Positions 8,377-17,227 of a stretch of 64,000 nt of DNA are shown piece after piece (the first letter of the stretch is position 1; every line of letters begins with the position of its first letter). Made by a program: the position numbers and the translations under genes. Origin of the DNA: Altericroceibacterium spongiae (GTDB lineage Bacteria > Pseudomonadota > Alphaproteobacteria > Sphingomonadales > Sphingomonadaceae). The stretch lies in NCBI RefSeq assembly GCF_003610805.1, contig NZ_RAPF01000002.1, positions 186,001 through 250,000 of the forward strand, given 5' to 3'. The notes below the pieces were generated by a model that made no database searches, had not been told where the DNA came from, and saw only the letters and a program-made list of their open reading frames with translations.

Positions 8377-10311
8377 ATGACCAAAGCACCGGTTACCCCT
8401 CTTCTCGATACGGTTACGACACCGGACGACCTGCGCAAGCTGCCCGCGGGCGAGCTGCGTCAGCTCGCCGATGAACTGCGCAGCGAAATGATCGATGCCG
8501 TCGGTTCGACCGGCGGCCATCTGGGCTCGGGCCTGGGTGTCGTCGAACTGACTGTGGCGCTTCACTATGTGTTCAATACGCCCGATGACCGGCTGATCTG
8601 GGATGTGGGCCATCAGGCCTATCCGCATAAGATACTCACCGGACGGCGTGACCGTATCCGCACCTTGCGGCAGGGCGGCGGCCTGTCGGGCTTCACCAAG
8701 CGGTCCGAAAGCGAATATGATCCTTTCGGGGCAGCGCATAGTTCCACTTCGATTTCGGCAGGGCTTGGCTTTGCCATGGCGAACAAGCTGGCCGGCACGC
8801 CGGGCAAGGCGATTGCGGTGATCGGCGATGGCGCGATGAGCGCGGGCATGGCCTATGAAGCAATGAACAATGCCGAACAGGCGGGGAACCGGCTGGTCGT
8901 AATCCTCAACGATAACGATATGTCGATTGCGCCGCCGGTGGGCGGTCTGTCGGGCTATCTGGCGCGGCTGGTATCTTCCGGGCGCTTTCTCGGCCTGCGC
9001 AATCTCGCCAAGAAATTCGCCAAACGTTTGCCCGCACCCTTGCAGGATGCAGCGCGCAAGACAGATGAATATGCCCGCGGCATGGCGATGGGTGGCACCT
9101 TGTTCGAAGAGCTGGGCTTCTATTATGTCGGCCCGATCGACGGACACGATCTCGACCAGCTTCTGCCGGTTCTGGAAAATGTCCGTGACGCAGCCGAAGG
9201 GCCGTGCCTGATCCATGTGGTGACGCAGAAAGGCAAGGGCTACGGCCCGGCCGAACAGTCGGCGGATAAATATCACGGCGTTCAGAAATTCGATGTCATC
9301 ACCGGCGAACAGAAGAAAAGCGCAGGCGGTCCGCCAAGCTATACCAATGTCTTCGCCAAAGCGCTGATCGCCGAGGCCGAGCAGGATAAGCGCGTCTGTG
9401 CGATTACTGCTGCCATGCCCTCCGGCACGGGGCTCGATAAATTCGCCGCGCAATTTCCGGAGCGCAGTTTCGATGTCGGCATTGCCGAACAGCATGGCGT
9501 GACCTTTGCCGCCGGCCTGGCGGCACAGGGTATGCGGCCCTTTTGCGCGATTTATTCGACCTTCCTCCAGCGCGCCTTCGATCAGGTGGTGCACGATGTA
9601 GCGATCCAGAATCTCCCGGTGCGCTTTGCGATCGACCGGGCCGGGCTGGTGGGCGCCGATGGCGCGACCCATGCAGGCAGCTTCGACGTTACCTATCTCG
9701 CCACTCTGCCCAATATGGTGGTGATGGCGGCAGCCGATGAAGCCGAGCTGGTCCATATGGTGCATACGGCGGCGCAGCATGATTCCGGCCCCATAGCCTT
9801 TCGCTATCCGCGCGGGGCGGGGACGGGTGTCGCCTTGCCCGAAACCCCGCAAATGCTCGAAATCGGCAAGGGCCGGATGGTTCGTGGCGATGCGAAGACA
9901 GGGCGTAAAGTGGCCATATTGTCACTCGGCACGCGGCTGGGCGAAAGTCTCAGGGCGGCCGATCAGCTCGAAGCCAAAGGGCTTTCCACAAGCGTTGCCG
10001 ATCTGCGTTTCGCCAAGCCGCTCGATAGCGCGCTGATTCGCAAGCTGATGACCACCCATGATGTGGTGGTGACGGTGGAAGAAGGCAGCATTGGCGGGCT
10101 CGGTGCGCATGTGCTGACACTGGCCAGCGATGAAGGGCTGACCGATGCCGGGCTTAAAATCCGCACTATGCGTCTGCCTGATATTTTCCAGGATCAGGAC
10201 GCACCGGATAAGCAATATGACGATGCTGGTCTCAACGCCCCGCAAATCGTCGACACGGTGCTGTCCGCCCTGCGGCATAATAGCGCAGGCGTGGCCGAAG
10301 CGCGCGCCTGA
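8377..10311 (+). CDS. dxs: 1-deoxy-D-xylulose-5-phosphate synthase
   Basis: Dxs condenses pyruvate and glyceraldehyde 3-phosphate with thiamine diphosphate, the entry step of the MEP isoprenoid pathway, and its product also feeds thiamine and pyridoxal synthesis. The ~644-residue length is typical. Visible are [35 protein letters not shown], the thiamine-diphosphate [16 protein letters not shown] motif and, in the pyrimidine domain, [21 protein letters not shown] at 8374 in frame is an alternative start. Sphingomonads use this pathway for carotenoids and quinones; no other MEP gene is adjacent. Confidence 0.97.
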   Translation: MTKAPVTPLLDTVTTPDDLRKLPAGELRQLADELRSEMIDAVGSTGGHLGSGLGVVELTVALHYVFNTPDDRLIWDVGHQAYPHKILTGRRDRIRTLRQGGGLSGFTKRSESEYDPFGAAHSSTSISAGLGFAMANKLAGTPGKAIAVIGDGAMSAGMAYEAMNNAEQAGNRLVVILNDNDMSIAPPVGGLSGYLARLVSSGRFLGLRNLAKKFAKRLPAPLQDAARKTDEYARGMAMGGTLFEELGFYYVGPIDGHDLDQLLPVLENVRDAAEGPCLIHVVTQKGKGYGPAEQSADKYHGVQKFDVITGEQKKSAGGPPSYTNVFAKALIAEAEQDKRVCAITAAMPSGTGLDKFAAQFPERSFDVGIAEQHGVTFAAGLAAQGMRPFCAIYSTFLQRAFDQVVHDVAIQNLPVRFAIDRAGLVGADGATHAGSFDVTYLATLPNMVVMAAADEAELVHMVHTAAQHDSGPIAFRYPRGAGTGVALPETPQMLEIGKGRMVRGDAKTGRKVAILSLGTRLGESLRAADQLEAKGLSTSVADLRFAKPLDSALIRKLMTTHDVVVTVEEGSIGGLGAHVLTLASDEGLTDAGLKIRTMRLPDIFQDQDAPDKQYDDAGLNAPQIVDTVLSALRHNSAGVAEARA

Positions 10312-10349
10312 TCGCTCTTTCCCCTGACAGAAGTGCCCCCTGTTCCGGC

Positions 10350-10669
10350 CTATTGCAGAGGCAGGAACAGCTCGGTGACGGTGTCGGTTTCAGGCACATC
10401 CGGAAAGAGTGTAAGGCGCTGGCAGAATAGCGGATAATCGCGCAACTTTTCGCCGCTTTGGGGAAGCCAGTCGCGATAGAGAAAAAGCGCCGGTGCGCGC
10501 AGATTATCGCTCTGGCCGGTTATTCTCAGGCGGCGCAGCGCCCGGCCGGAATGGTGCTGGACCGGATCGCGGGATCGTCGGGCAGCGAAGCGTGGCTCTC
10601 TGTTTGTGCCGGATATGCGAGGGCGGCGCTTGACCGATCTTGCGCTTTTTGACGCAGGCGGAGCGGATG
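10350..10669 (-). pseudogene. Remnant of a GyrI-like (AraC effector-binding type) domain
   Basis: Joining two frames gives DPAIRSSTIPAGRCAA then LRITGQSDNLRAPALFLYRD, WLPQSGEKLRDYPLFCQR and a closing TVTELFLPLQ, which is the C-terminal half of a GyrI-like domain. One frame ends at a TGA (10526–10528), exactly where the second frame must take over, so one base is missing near 10529. The half that should come before, and any AraC DNA-binding domain, is absent: recognisable sequence starts right after the csaA stop. A weak RSACV near 10655 may be the decayed RSDACV element. A sequencing error is possible for the frameshift, but not for the missing 5' part. Confidence 0.65.
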
Positions 10670-11045
10670 TCAGGCGAGTCTTGCGCCGTTCGGCACCTGG
10701 GCAGGCACATCGGCCAGCAAAATATGGATGGCCCTGCTCATCGGCAAAGCCGAGCAGCAGCACTTCGGAGCGAGCCGGGCCGATCTGGCGCCTGGGAAAA
10801 TTGACTACCGCCATTACCCTTTTCCCGGGCAGATCTTCCAGCGTGTAATTCTCGGTGATCTGGGCAATGCTTTTGCGGATGCCGACCCCTTCTCCAAGAT
10901 CGATCTGAAGCTTGTAGGCGGGATTGCGCGCTTCGGGGAAGGGATCGGCCTCTGTGATTGTGCCGGCCCGAATGTCCACCTTGAGGAAATCCTCGAAAGC
11001 GATTTGCGCAGCCGCTTCTGCGGCGGGATCGTGAATCAAATGCAT
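10670..11045 (-). pseudogene. csaA: Frameshifted CsaA-like tRNA-binding protein
   Basis: The first ~107 residues match CsaA (EMAP/tRNA-binding OB fold): FEDFLKVDIRAGTI, FPEARNPAYKLQIDLGE, IGIRKS-type AQITENYTLEDLPG and VMAVVNFPRRQIGP. After ADEQGHP the frame is lost. One base removed near 10724 restores ILLADVPAQVPNGARLA and a stop at 10670–10672, which is the normal family ending (~124 residues). Read without the correction, the frame runs on into the neighbouring GyrI remnant and makes an artificial 231-residue protein. CsaA is an export-related chaperone-like protein. Whether this is a true mutation or a one-base sequencing error cannot be settled here. Confidence 0.8.
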
Positions 11046-11064
11046 AATGCGTCGTTCTAATCGG

Positions 11065-11760
11065 TCAGCCGATCCAGCGCCAGAGGCCTGCGGGAATACC
11101 GGCTGCGGGTATATGCAGCCAGGTCAGCCCCAGCCACAATATTATGGCAAATAGCCACAAGAACGGGCTGAGCGTGAACAGCGCGCGCCAACGCGGCCAG
11201 AAACACGTTCGCCTTTCCCAGCTTCGCCAGGCGACGCCAAACAGATGCTCTTTCTTGCGATCCTGCAAATGCGCCCCAACCAGCGCCAGAATCAGAATGG
11301 CCAGAGCCACTATCATCGTTCGCCAGCTCCAGAACAGGATCAGATGCGAGGCGGCCCATAAGACGAAGCCCCACATCATCGGATGGCGAGTGACGCGAAA
11401 AACGCTGCGGACGCGGATCGGAATTTGCAGCGCGCTGGCAGGATTGGGCAAAGCGGGATTATGGCGGAACGAACCGAGCACCATCACCAGCGCAACGATG
11501 CTGAGCAGGCTGGCGACAACCCAGCCGGTTTCTCCGCTTCCCGGCAGATCCGGCGAACCTGCTGCGCGAAAGGCGAAGGCCATCCATCCCATCGCCGCCA
11601 GCGCGATAAGCGAATAGACGAGCAGAAAGAGCCGTTCGCCCAGCAGTGCCACAAGCGGGGCACGCAAAGGATGAGAGAGCAGGAAATGGCTGCCCACAAA
11701 GGTTGCACAGGCGGCGCAGAGCAGGAGCAGAGGAAGGTCGATCGCCATTGTCGGGTTCAC
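11065..11760 (-). CDS. NnrU-family integral membrane protein
   Basis: The 231-residue product has about five to six hydrophobic segments and the NnrU core RVTRHPMMWGFVLWAASHLI near the middle, which is shared with the isoprenylcysteine methyltransferase-like superfamily. NnrU was first tied to nitric oxide/nitrite metabolism, but many alphaproteobacteria without denitrification carry it and its true role is unclear. The GTG at 11760 is preferred over the ATG at 11748 because AGGAGAGGAG lies 7–8 bases before it. It lies 32 bases downstream of the amidohydrolase pair on the same strand and may be the last gene of that transcript. Confidence 0.85.
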   Translation of the reverse strand: MNPTMAIDLPLLLLCAACATFVGSHFLLSHPLRAPLVALLGERLFLLVYSLIALAAMGWMAFAFRAAGSPDLPGSGETGWVVASLLSIVALVMVLGSFRHNPALPNPASALQIPIRVRSVFRVTRHPMMWGFVLWAASHLILFWSWRTMIVALAILILALVGAHLQDRKKEHLFGVAWRSWERRTCFWPRWRALFTLSPFLWLFAIILWLGLTWLHIPAAGIPAGLWRWIG

Positions 11761-11792
11761 ACTCTGATCTCCTCTCCTGCGCCTTTGTGCCG

Positions 11793-13118
11793 CTACCAGT
11801 TATAGGCGGGTGGCAAATTCCCTTGCTCAAGCGAGCGGTAGCGGTCCCGTAAACGGGTTTGATGGCTCTCCAGTGACTGTTTGACACCATCGATGAAGAC
11901 GCTGGCGGGCACGCTGTCGAGTTCCAGCGGATCGCCGTTCCAGATTATCACATCGCCCACAGCGCCGGGCTTCAGCACGCCCATCTTTCCGCCCATCCCG
12001 GCAATCTCGGCCGGCACCGAACTGATGGTGGCGAAGGCTTCGCCCCATGTCAGGCCGGAGGCACCCGGAATGCGGTTGAGGGCGACCAGATTGCCAGCTT
12101 CTTCGGGTGCCCAGCGAGGTTGGTTCATGCCCGAAAACTGGCCGATGGCGACTTTGACACCTGCATCGACCATCCGGCCGACATTGCTCTGGGTCGCTGC
12201 AAGCGTTTCGAAATGGGTCGGCAGATCGCTGAGCGGCATGGTCACTACGGGAACACCGGCAGCAGCAATATCCCGGGCCGCCATCCAGCCTTCGCTCGCG
12301 CCTACCAGCACCATACGGAGCTGCGGGAAATCCTGCCTGAGGGCGAGGGCGGAACGGATATCGGCGGCGCGTTCGACATGGATATAGAGCGTCTGCTCGC
12401 CAGCGACCACCGGCCCGAGCGCCGCAATATCGGCCGGTCCGACCTCAACATCTCCGCCTTCGATCTTGTCCGGTGCATCACCGGGCTGGCGGGCGCGCTC
12501 CAGCGCCTGATGCAGAATAGCATAAGCTGCTGCACGGCTGCCGCCCGCCAGACTGGCACCATCTTCGCCCAATTCGACATATTGTGACGCGCGCGGTTTC
12601 ATCAGCGCATCGGGATCCTCACCCAGATCGATAATGGCACCCTGCCCGGCAAAGATCGAGCGCCCGGCAAAGGGTGTCACCGTGGCGCGGGTAACACCGC
12701 CGGCGCGGCTCACCGCAATATGTTCCGAACGTGGATTGATCGTCGGAGCGATATCGAGTGCGGCGCTGTAAGCGGCGTCATCGGCGGAAATATCATTGCT
12801 GTCGCTCACGCCGCTGACATCGACAATGCCCAGATCGGTCAGCGATGCCACGATGCCGGGTGTGACCCACATGCCCTGAGCATCCATGGCGGGGATATTG
12901 GCCGGCACTGCCACATTGGCGCCGGCTGCCACCACTTTCCCACCACGTACAACCACCGTTCCGTTCTCGATCGGATCGCTGCCATCGCCGATGACCAGCT
13001 TGGCATGGGTGATAGCGAGATCCTGTGCTGCCGCCGGAGGCACTGCGAAAAGCGAAGCGAGCGAAGCTGCCAGTGCGGCCCTGAGCATCCTGTGCCCGAA
13101 TGTCATGCGAAAGCTCAT
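11793..13118 (-). CDS. Amidohydrolase-fold protein lacking the HxH metal motif
   Basis: The 441-residue product has a signal peptide (FAVPPAAAQ ends it near residue 32) and the amidohydrolase composite beta-sandwich: AKLVIGDGSDPIENGTVVVRGGKV at the front and GKMGVLKPGAVGDVIIWNGDPLE at the back. Where active members read PGxIDxHxH, this one reads VTPGIVASLTDLGI, so the first pair of metal histidines is missing. It is encoded just after a normal paralogue with an ATGA overlap. It may be a catalytically altered or inactive partner, perhaps forming a hetero-oligomer with the first. Periplasmic location is likely. Confidence 0.85.
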   Translation of the reverse strand: MSFRMTFGHRMLRAALAASLASLFAVPPAAAQDLAITHAKLVIGDGSDPIENGTVVVRGGKVVAAGANVAVPANIPAMDAQGMWVTPGIVASLTDLGIVDVSGVSDSNDISADDAAYSAALDIAPTINPRSEHIAVSRAGGVTRATVTPFAGRSIFAGQGAIIDLGEDPDALMKPRASQYVELGEDGASLAGGSRAAAYAILHQALERARQPGDAPDKIEGGDVEVGPADIAALGPVVAGEQTLYIHVERAADIRSALALRQDFPQLRMVLVGASEGWMAARDIAAAGVPVVTMPLSDLPTHFETLAATQSNVGRMVDAGVKVAIGQFSGMNQPRWAPEEAGNLVALNRIPGASGLTWGEAFATISSVPAEIAGMGGKMGVLKPGAVGDVIIWNGDPLELDSVPASVFIDGVKQSLESHQTRLRDRYRSLEQGNLPPAYNW

Positions 13119-14509
13119 TTCACATCTCCTTCACCGGGCTGGCCGAGTTCGAAATCGCTCACCGGGCGGCGTTTCGGATCGTCGGCATCATACATCAGCG
13201 CACCATCGATCCAGACCTTTTCGGGACGCGAATAGACTGAGAGCGGATCGCCGTTCCACAACACCAGATCGGCCATCTTGCCTTGCTTAAGGCTGCCGGT
13301 CTGGTCGGCAATGCCCATCGCCTTGGCGGGGTTATAGGTAAACCAGCTTACCACATCGGCATCGGGAATGGCGATTCCGATGCGCGCCCCGGCGGCCTGT
13401 GCCTTGGCTGCTGCCTGATTGAGTCTCTGAATGCCGTTTTCATCGTCCGAATGGATGATGACGCAGGCCCCTGCATTGGCGATCAGCGCAGCATTTTCCG
13501 GAATGGCATCGTAGGATTCCATTTTGAAACCGTACCAGTCGGCCCACACGGCCGAGCAGACATCGTTTTCGCGCAGCAGATCGGCGATTTTGTAGCTTTC
13601 CACCGCATGATGAAAGGCAGTGACCTTATAGCCGAATTCCTTCGCCATATCGAGCACCAGAGCCATTTCATCGGCGCGATAGCAGTGATTATGGACCAGA
13701 ATCTCGCCATCGAGCACACCTTCGAGCGTTTCGAGGCCGAGATCCCGCTTGGTATGGTCGCCGGCGGCATATTCCTGCGCCGCAATCCAGTTTTCGCGAT
13801 CCACGGCGAAATTGCCCATCCGGGTGGAGGGCATCTGGCCGCGGCTGCCATAGACCCGCTTGGGATTCTCGCCGCAGGCCATTTTGAGCCCATAGGGCGC
13901 ACCGGGGAATTTCATCGCCTGCACCGTACGGGCCGGGACATTTTTGAGTGTGACCGAGCGACCGCCCATCAGATTGGCCGAACCGGGGAGGATTTGCAGA
14001 CTCGTGACCCCGCCATTGACAAGCGCGCGCGAAAAGCCGGGGTCCTGCGGCCAGACCGAATGTTCGGCCCAGACTTCGGGTGTCGTGGGCGATGTTGCTT
14101 CATTGCCGTCGCTCAGTGCGGCGACTGAGGGTGATGGATAATCGCCGAGATGCGAATGCACGTCGATCACGCCGGGGGTCACGAATTTTCCTGTCCCGTC
14201 GATCCGCCGATAGCCCGCCGGAATGGCAAGGCCGGCAGGCCCGATGGCTTCCACTTTGCCATTGGCGAAGAGCACCGTACCATTATCGATCTCGCCGCCT
14301 TCGCCATCGTAAATCGTGGCGCCGACCAGCGCCGTGGGGCTGCCGGGATAGGCTTTATAAGTCGAGGCATAGGGGGCGGGTCTGTCCGCCTTTGCCGTTC
14401 TGGCGGTGGAAGGGGGGCTGCCGCTCGATGCCACGCCTCCATTCGCCGTGCTGCACCCGGCCAGAGCAAAGGCTGCTCCGGCGGCGATCATCAGACATCG
14501 CAGTTTCAT
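13115..14509 (-). CDS. Secreted amidohydrolase (imidazolonepropionase/dipeptidase-like), lipoprotein
   Basis: This 464-residue protein begins with a lipoprotein signal, MIAAGAAFALAGC with C19 as the probable lipidated residue. It carries the amidohydrolase metal motif in VTPGVIDVHSHLGDYPSPS, further metal-site candidates in LVHNHCYRADEM and TAFHHAVESYK, and the closing DLVLWNGDPLSVY sandwich. Related enzymes hydrolyse amide or cyclic amide bonds, including Xaa-Pro and other dipeptides. It overlaps the downstream paralogue by ATGA, and lies 46 bases after the POT peptide transporter gene. The context suggests peptide or amide breakdown outside the cytoplasm followed by uptake; the substrate is unknown. 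Confidence 0.88.
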   Translation of the reverse strand: MKLRCLMIAAGAAFALAGCSTANGGVASSGSPPSTARTAKADRPAPYASTYKAYPGSPTALVGATIYDGEGGEIDNGTVLFANGKVEAIGPAGLAIPAGYRRIDGTGKFVTPGVIDVHSHLGDYPSPSVAALSDGNEATSPTTPEVWAEHSVWPQDPGFSRALVNGGVTSLQILPGSANLMGGRSVTLKNVPARTVQAMKFPGAPYGLKMACGENPKRVYGSRGQMPSTRMGNFAVDRENWIAAQEYAAGDHTKRDLGLETLEGVLDGEILVHNHCYRADEMALVLDMAKEFGYKVTAFHHAVESYKIADLLRENDVCSAVWADWYGFKMESYDAIPENAALIANAGACVIIHSDDENGIQRLNQAAAKAQAAGARIGIAIPDADVVSWFTYNPAKAMGIADQTGSLKQGKMADLVLWNGDPLSVYSRPEKVWIDGALMYDADDPKRRPVSDFELGQPGEGDVK

Positions 14510-14555
14510 ATGCCCCCTTTCGGTCCCCTGTTTTCCATGCCTGCCCCGGCGCCGG

Positions 14556-16127
14556 TCAGGCGCGCGGGGTGTTTTCCGGATGGACCCCTGCTTCCTGCGC
14601 TTCGAGCCCGGCCTCGCTGTCTCCCAGCAATTCCTCGCTGTCGTCGCGCAGCGTGTCGAGATGCATCAGCTTCTTCACCAGCGGTGAAATGGCCAGCACC
14701 GCCACCCCGATTCCGATACCGTACCAGCCGACGGTGGTATAAACGCCCAGTACCAGCTCCTTGCCGGCTTCGGCGCTTTCCAGACCGTCTCCCCCGGCAG
14801 CGCGGGAAATCAGGCCGGCGGCGTAATTGCCGGTCGCCGAGGCGAAAAACCATGTGCCCATGATGAGCGAGGCCATATGCGCCGGCGCGAGCCGGTTCAT
14901 GGCCGAAAGACCGACGGGGGAAAGCGACAATTCGCCAGTCGTGTGCAGCAGATAGATGAGGAAAATGAAGATCACCGGCACCGAATTGTCCATGCCTGCC
15001 GCCTGAGCACCCCAGACGAGCACGAGAAAGCCCAGCCCTACCTGAATCACGCCAAGACCGAATTTGAACGGGGCCGACGGTTCCCTGTTATGTCTGCCGA
15101 GTGCCGTCCAGATAGCGGCAAATACAGGCGCCAGCAGGAAAATATAGGCGGCATTGAGCGACTGGAACATCGAAGCGGGAACGCCCATCCGATCCACATA
15201 GCGATCGGTGAACAGGTTGAGCGAATTGCCCGCCTGTTCGAACAGAGCCCAGAAGACGATCGAGACAAAGATCAGGAACAAGGCGGCAAAAATCCGGTCC
15301 CGGTCATGGGCGGGCAGTTTTATGATGGAATAAAAGACAACGCCCAGAACCAGAATAGCGCCGAAGATACCGAGCAAGGTGCCCACGACATCCTGATTCT
15401 GCACCATCCACCAGCACAGCACCACGGCCAGAAGGCCGACCACATAAAGGCCCCATTCCTTGCCTTTGCTGAGCGGGGCCGGTGCTTCGCCGCGGCCGAC
15501 CAGCAGCGGTTTACCCCAGATAAAGACGATCAGGCCAAGCAGCATGCCGACCCCGGCAGCGCCGAAACCATAGCTCCAGCCATATTCTTCACCCAGATAG
15601 CCGCAGAGCAGCGAGCCGAGGAAAGCGCCCAGATTGATGCCCATATAGAAAATCGTATAGGCCGGATCGCGGCGCGTGTCGGTGCGCGGATAAAGCTGGC
15701 CGACGATCACCGAAATATTGGCCTTGAGAAAGCCGGAGCCGACGATGATGAAAGCCAGCGCCAGCCAGAACATATTGAGCGCGAAGGCATCGTCACCCCC
15801 GCTGCCTTCGAAACCCATCAGGAAATGGCCGAAGGTCAGCAGGACAGCGCCATAGGCCACCGCCTTTCGCTGTCCGAGATAACGGTCGGCGAGATAGCCG
15901 CCGAGAACGGGGGTGATATAGACCAGCGCGGTATAGGCACCATAGATGACGCCCGCATCGCCATCGGAAAACAGCCAGTGCTTGGTGAGGTAGAAAATGA
16001 GCAGGGCGCGCATCCCGTAATAGGAAAAGCGCTCCCACATCTCGGCGAAGAAAAGAACAAACAACCCTTTGGGATGTCCGAGGAATGTTCCTCGCGCATC
16101 CCCGCTTTCCGCATATTGACTGGCCAT
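14556..16127 (-). CDS. POT/PTR2-family proton-dependent oligopeptide transporter
   Basis: The 523-residue membrane protein opens with the family hallmark FFAEMWERFSYYGMRALLIFYL (E-x-x-E-R-F-x-Y-Y), followed by about 12–14 hydrophobic segments. The second POT signature region, FYMGINLGAFLGSLLCGYLGE, is also present. POT carriers import di- and tripeptides with protons. It heads a minus-strand unit with two amidohydrolases and NnrU, and is divergent from a small GntR regulator, which supports a regulated peptide-use role. Confidence 0.92.
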   Translation of the reverse strand: MASQYAESGDARGTFLGHPKGLFVLFFAEMWERFSYYGMRALLIFYLTKHWLFSDGDAGVIYGAYTALVYITPVLGGYLADRYLGQRKAVAYGAVLLTFGHFLMGFEGSGGDDAFALNMFWLALAFIIVGSGFLKANISVIVGQLYPRTDTRRDPAYTIFYMGINLGAFLGSLLCGYLGEEYGWSYGFGAAGVGMLLGLIVFIWGKPLLVGRGEAPAPLSKGKEWGLYVVGLLAVVLCWWMVQNQDVVGTLLGIFGAILVLGVVFYSIIKLPAHDRDRIFAALFLIFVSIVFWALFEQAGNSLNLFTDRYVDRMGVPASMFQSLNAAYIFLLAPVFAAIWTALGRHNREPSAPFKFGLGVIQVGLGFLVLVWGAQAAGMDNSVPVIFIFLIYLLHTTGELSLSPVGLSAMNRLAPAHMASLIMGTWFFASATGNYAAGLISRAAGGDGLESAEAGKELVLGVYTTVGWYGIGIGVAVLAISPLVKKLMHLDTLRDDSEELLGDSEAGLEAQEAGVHPENTPRA

Positions 16128-16318
16128 CGACCCGCAGTCCCTTCAAAAATCGCAAAAGAGCGCCAACCCGCAATGTGCGGGGCGCTTCGATCATCATGCG
16201 ATGCAGCCTAAAGAAAATGACACTCATGTGAAGCGGTTTTCGTTGCACAGGAAACGGCACCTCTGCCGGCCCCCGAGACTTGACCCGCATCGCTGTATTA
16301 TGGCACTGCATCACTGTC

Positions 16319-16681
16319 ATGAGCGATGCTGTCCGCCCTGTTTATCTCAAATTACGTGATCTTATCGCTGCGGCGATTATTGATGGGCATTACGGTGACG
16401 GGGATATGCTGCCGTCCGTGCGAGCTTTTGCTCAGCAGCAGGGCGCCAATCCTTTGACTGTGGCCAAAGCCTATCAGCAATTCCAGGCCGACGGTCTGGT
16501 GAAGGTGCAGCGCGGTGTGGGTATGTTCGTCACTCACGGTGCGGCCGAAAAGCTGCGTGCGGCTGAAAAGAAACGTTTTCTGGAAGAAGAATGGCCTGAG
16601 ATTCGTTCGAGAATGCAACGATTGGGTATCGATACCCGGTCTTTGCTTTCCGATCAGCAGCTCCGCAGCACAAATTTGTAA
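16319..16681 (+). CDS. GntR-family regulator, YtrA type
   Basis: The 120-residue protein has an N-terminal GntR winged helix (PVYLKLRDLIAAAIIDGHYGDGDMLPSVRAFAQQQGANPLTVAKAYQ in order across residues 6–55) and only a ~45-residue tail, the size of the YtrA subfamily, which lacks a large ligand domain. The ATG at 16319 is chosen because the fold begins there; no good Shine–Dalgarno precedes it, so the transcript could be leaderless or nearly so. YtrA-type proteins usually repress nearby membrane-transport genes. Its divergent position, 191 bases from the POT transporter, suggests that target. Confidence 0.85.
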   Translation: MSDAVRPVYLKLRDLIAAAIIDGHYGDGDMLPSVRAFAQQQGANPLTVAKAYQQFQADGLVKVQRGVGMFVTHGAAEKLRAAEKKRFLEEEWPEIRSRMQRLGIDTRSLLSDQQLRSTNL

Positions 16682-16829
16682 GAAAATTTACAAAGGGAGA
16701 TTGCGCGCAGGGCTTTGCTCTGGCAAGCGGCCTTCCGGGGTCGTGCCATGCTTTCGGCGGAAAGTATGGGGTATCTTGTCGCCAAATTCCCCGGTCGTGT
16801 ATCTGAGACGGCCGGAACGGAGGACCTAG

Positions 16830-17111
16830 ATGATCAGATCCGAACTGTTGCAGTCTCTTGCTGATGACAATCCCGAATTGCGCCCCGAAGAGATCGAGCA
16901 GGTCGTCGATATTTTTTTCGAGGAAATTTCCAGCCGTCTGGCCGAAGGTGGCCGGGTGGAGCTGCGCGGTTTCGGGGCATTTTCCACACGCCAGCGGGAA
17001 GGCCGCACCGGCCGCAATCCGCGTACCGGCGAATCCGTGGAAGTGCCGCCCAAACGCGTGCCTTATTTCAAGCCCGGCAAGGAAATGCGTGAGCGCCTGA
17101 ACAGCGACTGA
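16830..17111 (+). CDS. ihfB: Integration host factor subunit beta
   Basis: This 93-residue protein of the HU/IHF fold has [26 protein letters not shown], the DNA-bending arm with the conserved proline, and ends [17 protein letters not shown]-beta pairs with IHF-alpha (ihfA, not in this window) to bend DNA sharply at specific sites. The start is set by GGAGGACC ending 4 bases before the ATG. It is a single gene closed by a strong terminator. Confidence 0.95.
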   Translation: MIRSELLQSLADDNPELRPEEIEQVVDIFFEEISSRLAEGGRVELRGFGAFSTRQREGRTGRNPRTGESVEVPPKRVPYFKPGKEMRERLNSD

Positions 17112-17173
17112 TCGCGAACAGGTCAGCCTCCGGGCTATCGTTCATCGCCCATCCGGAAAGTTGGGGCGCTGCA

Positions 17174-17205
17174 AAAAGGCGCGGAAGGTCTTTTCCGCGC
17201 CTTTT
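17174..17205. terminator. Bidirectional intrinsic terminator
   Basis: A 13-bp perfect stem, AAAAGGCGCGGAA and TTCCGCGCCTTTT, encloses a six-base loop. It lies between ihfB (plus) and the end of the TonB receptor gene (minus), and T-runs on both strands let it serve both. Confidence 0.88.
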
Positions 17206-17227
17206 CCTCCTGTGAAATGATCTGTCG

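Noticed and set aside
7858-9852. A 664-residue open frame on minus opposite dxs
   Set aside because: It lies fully antisense to the well-supported dxs and regulator genes; long antisense frames are common in GC-rich genes and it has no recognisable domain.
10350-11045. A single 231-residue protein joining a CsaA-like start to a GyrI-like end
   Set aside because: The middle has no family match and both ends are restored only by frame corrections, so it is an artefact of two frameshifts and not a true fusion.
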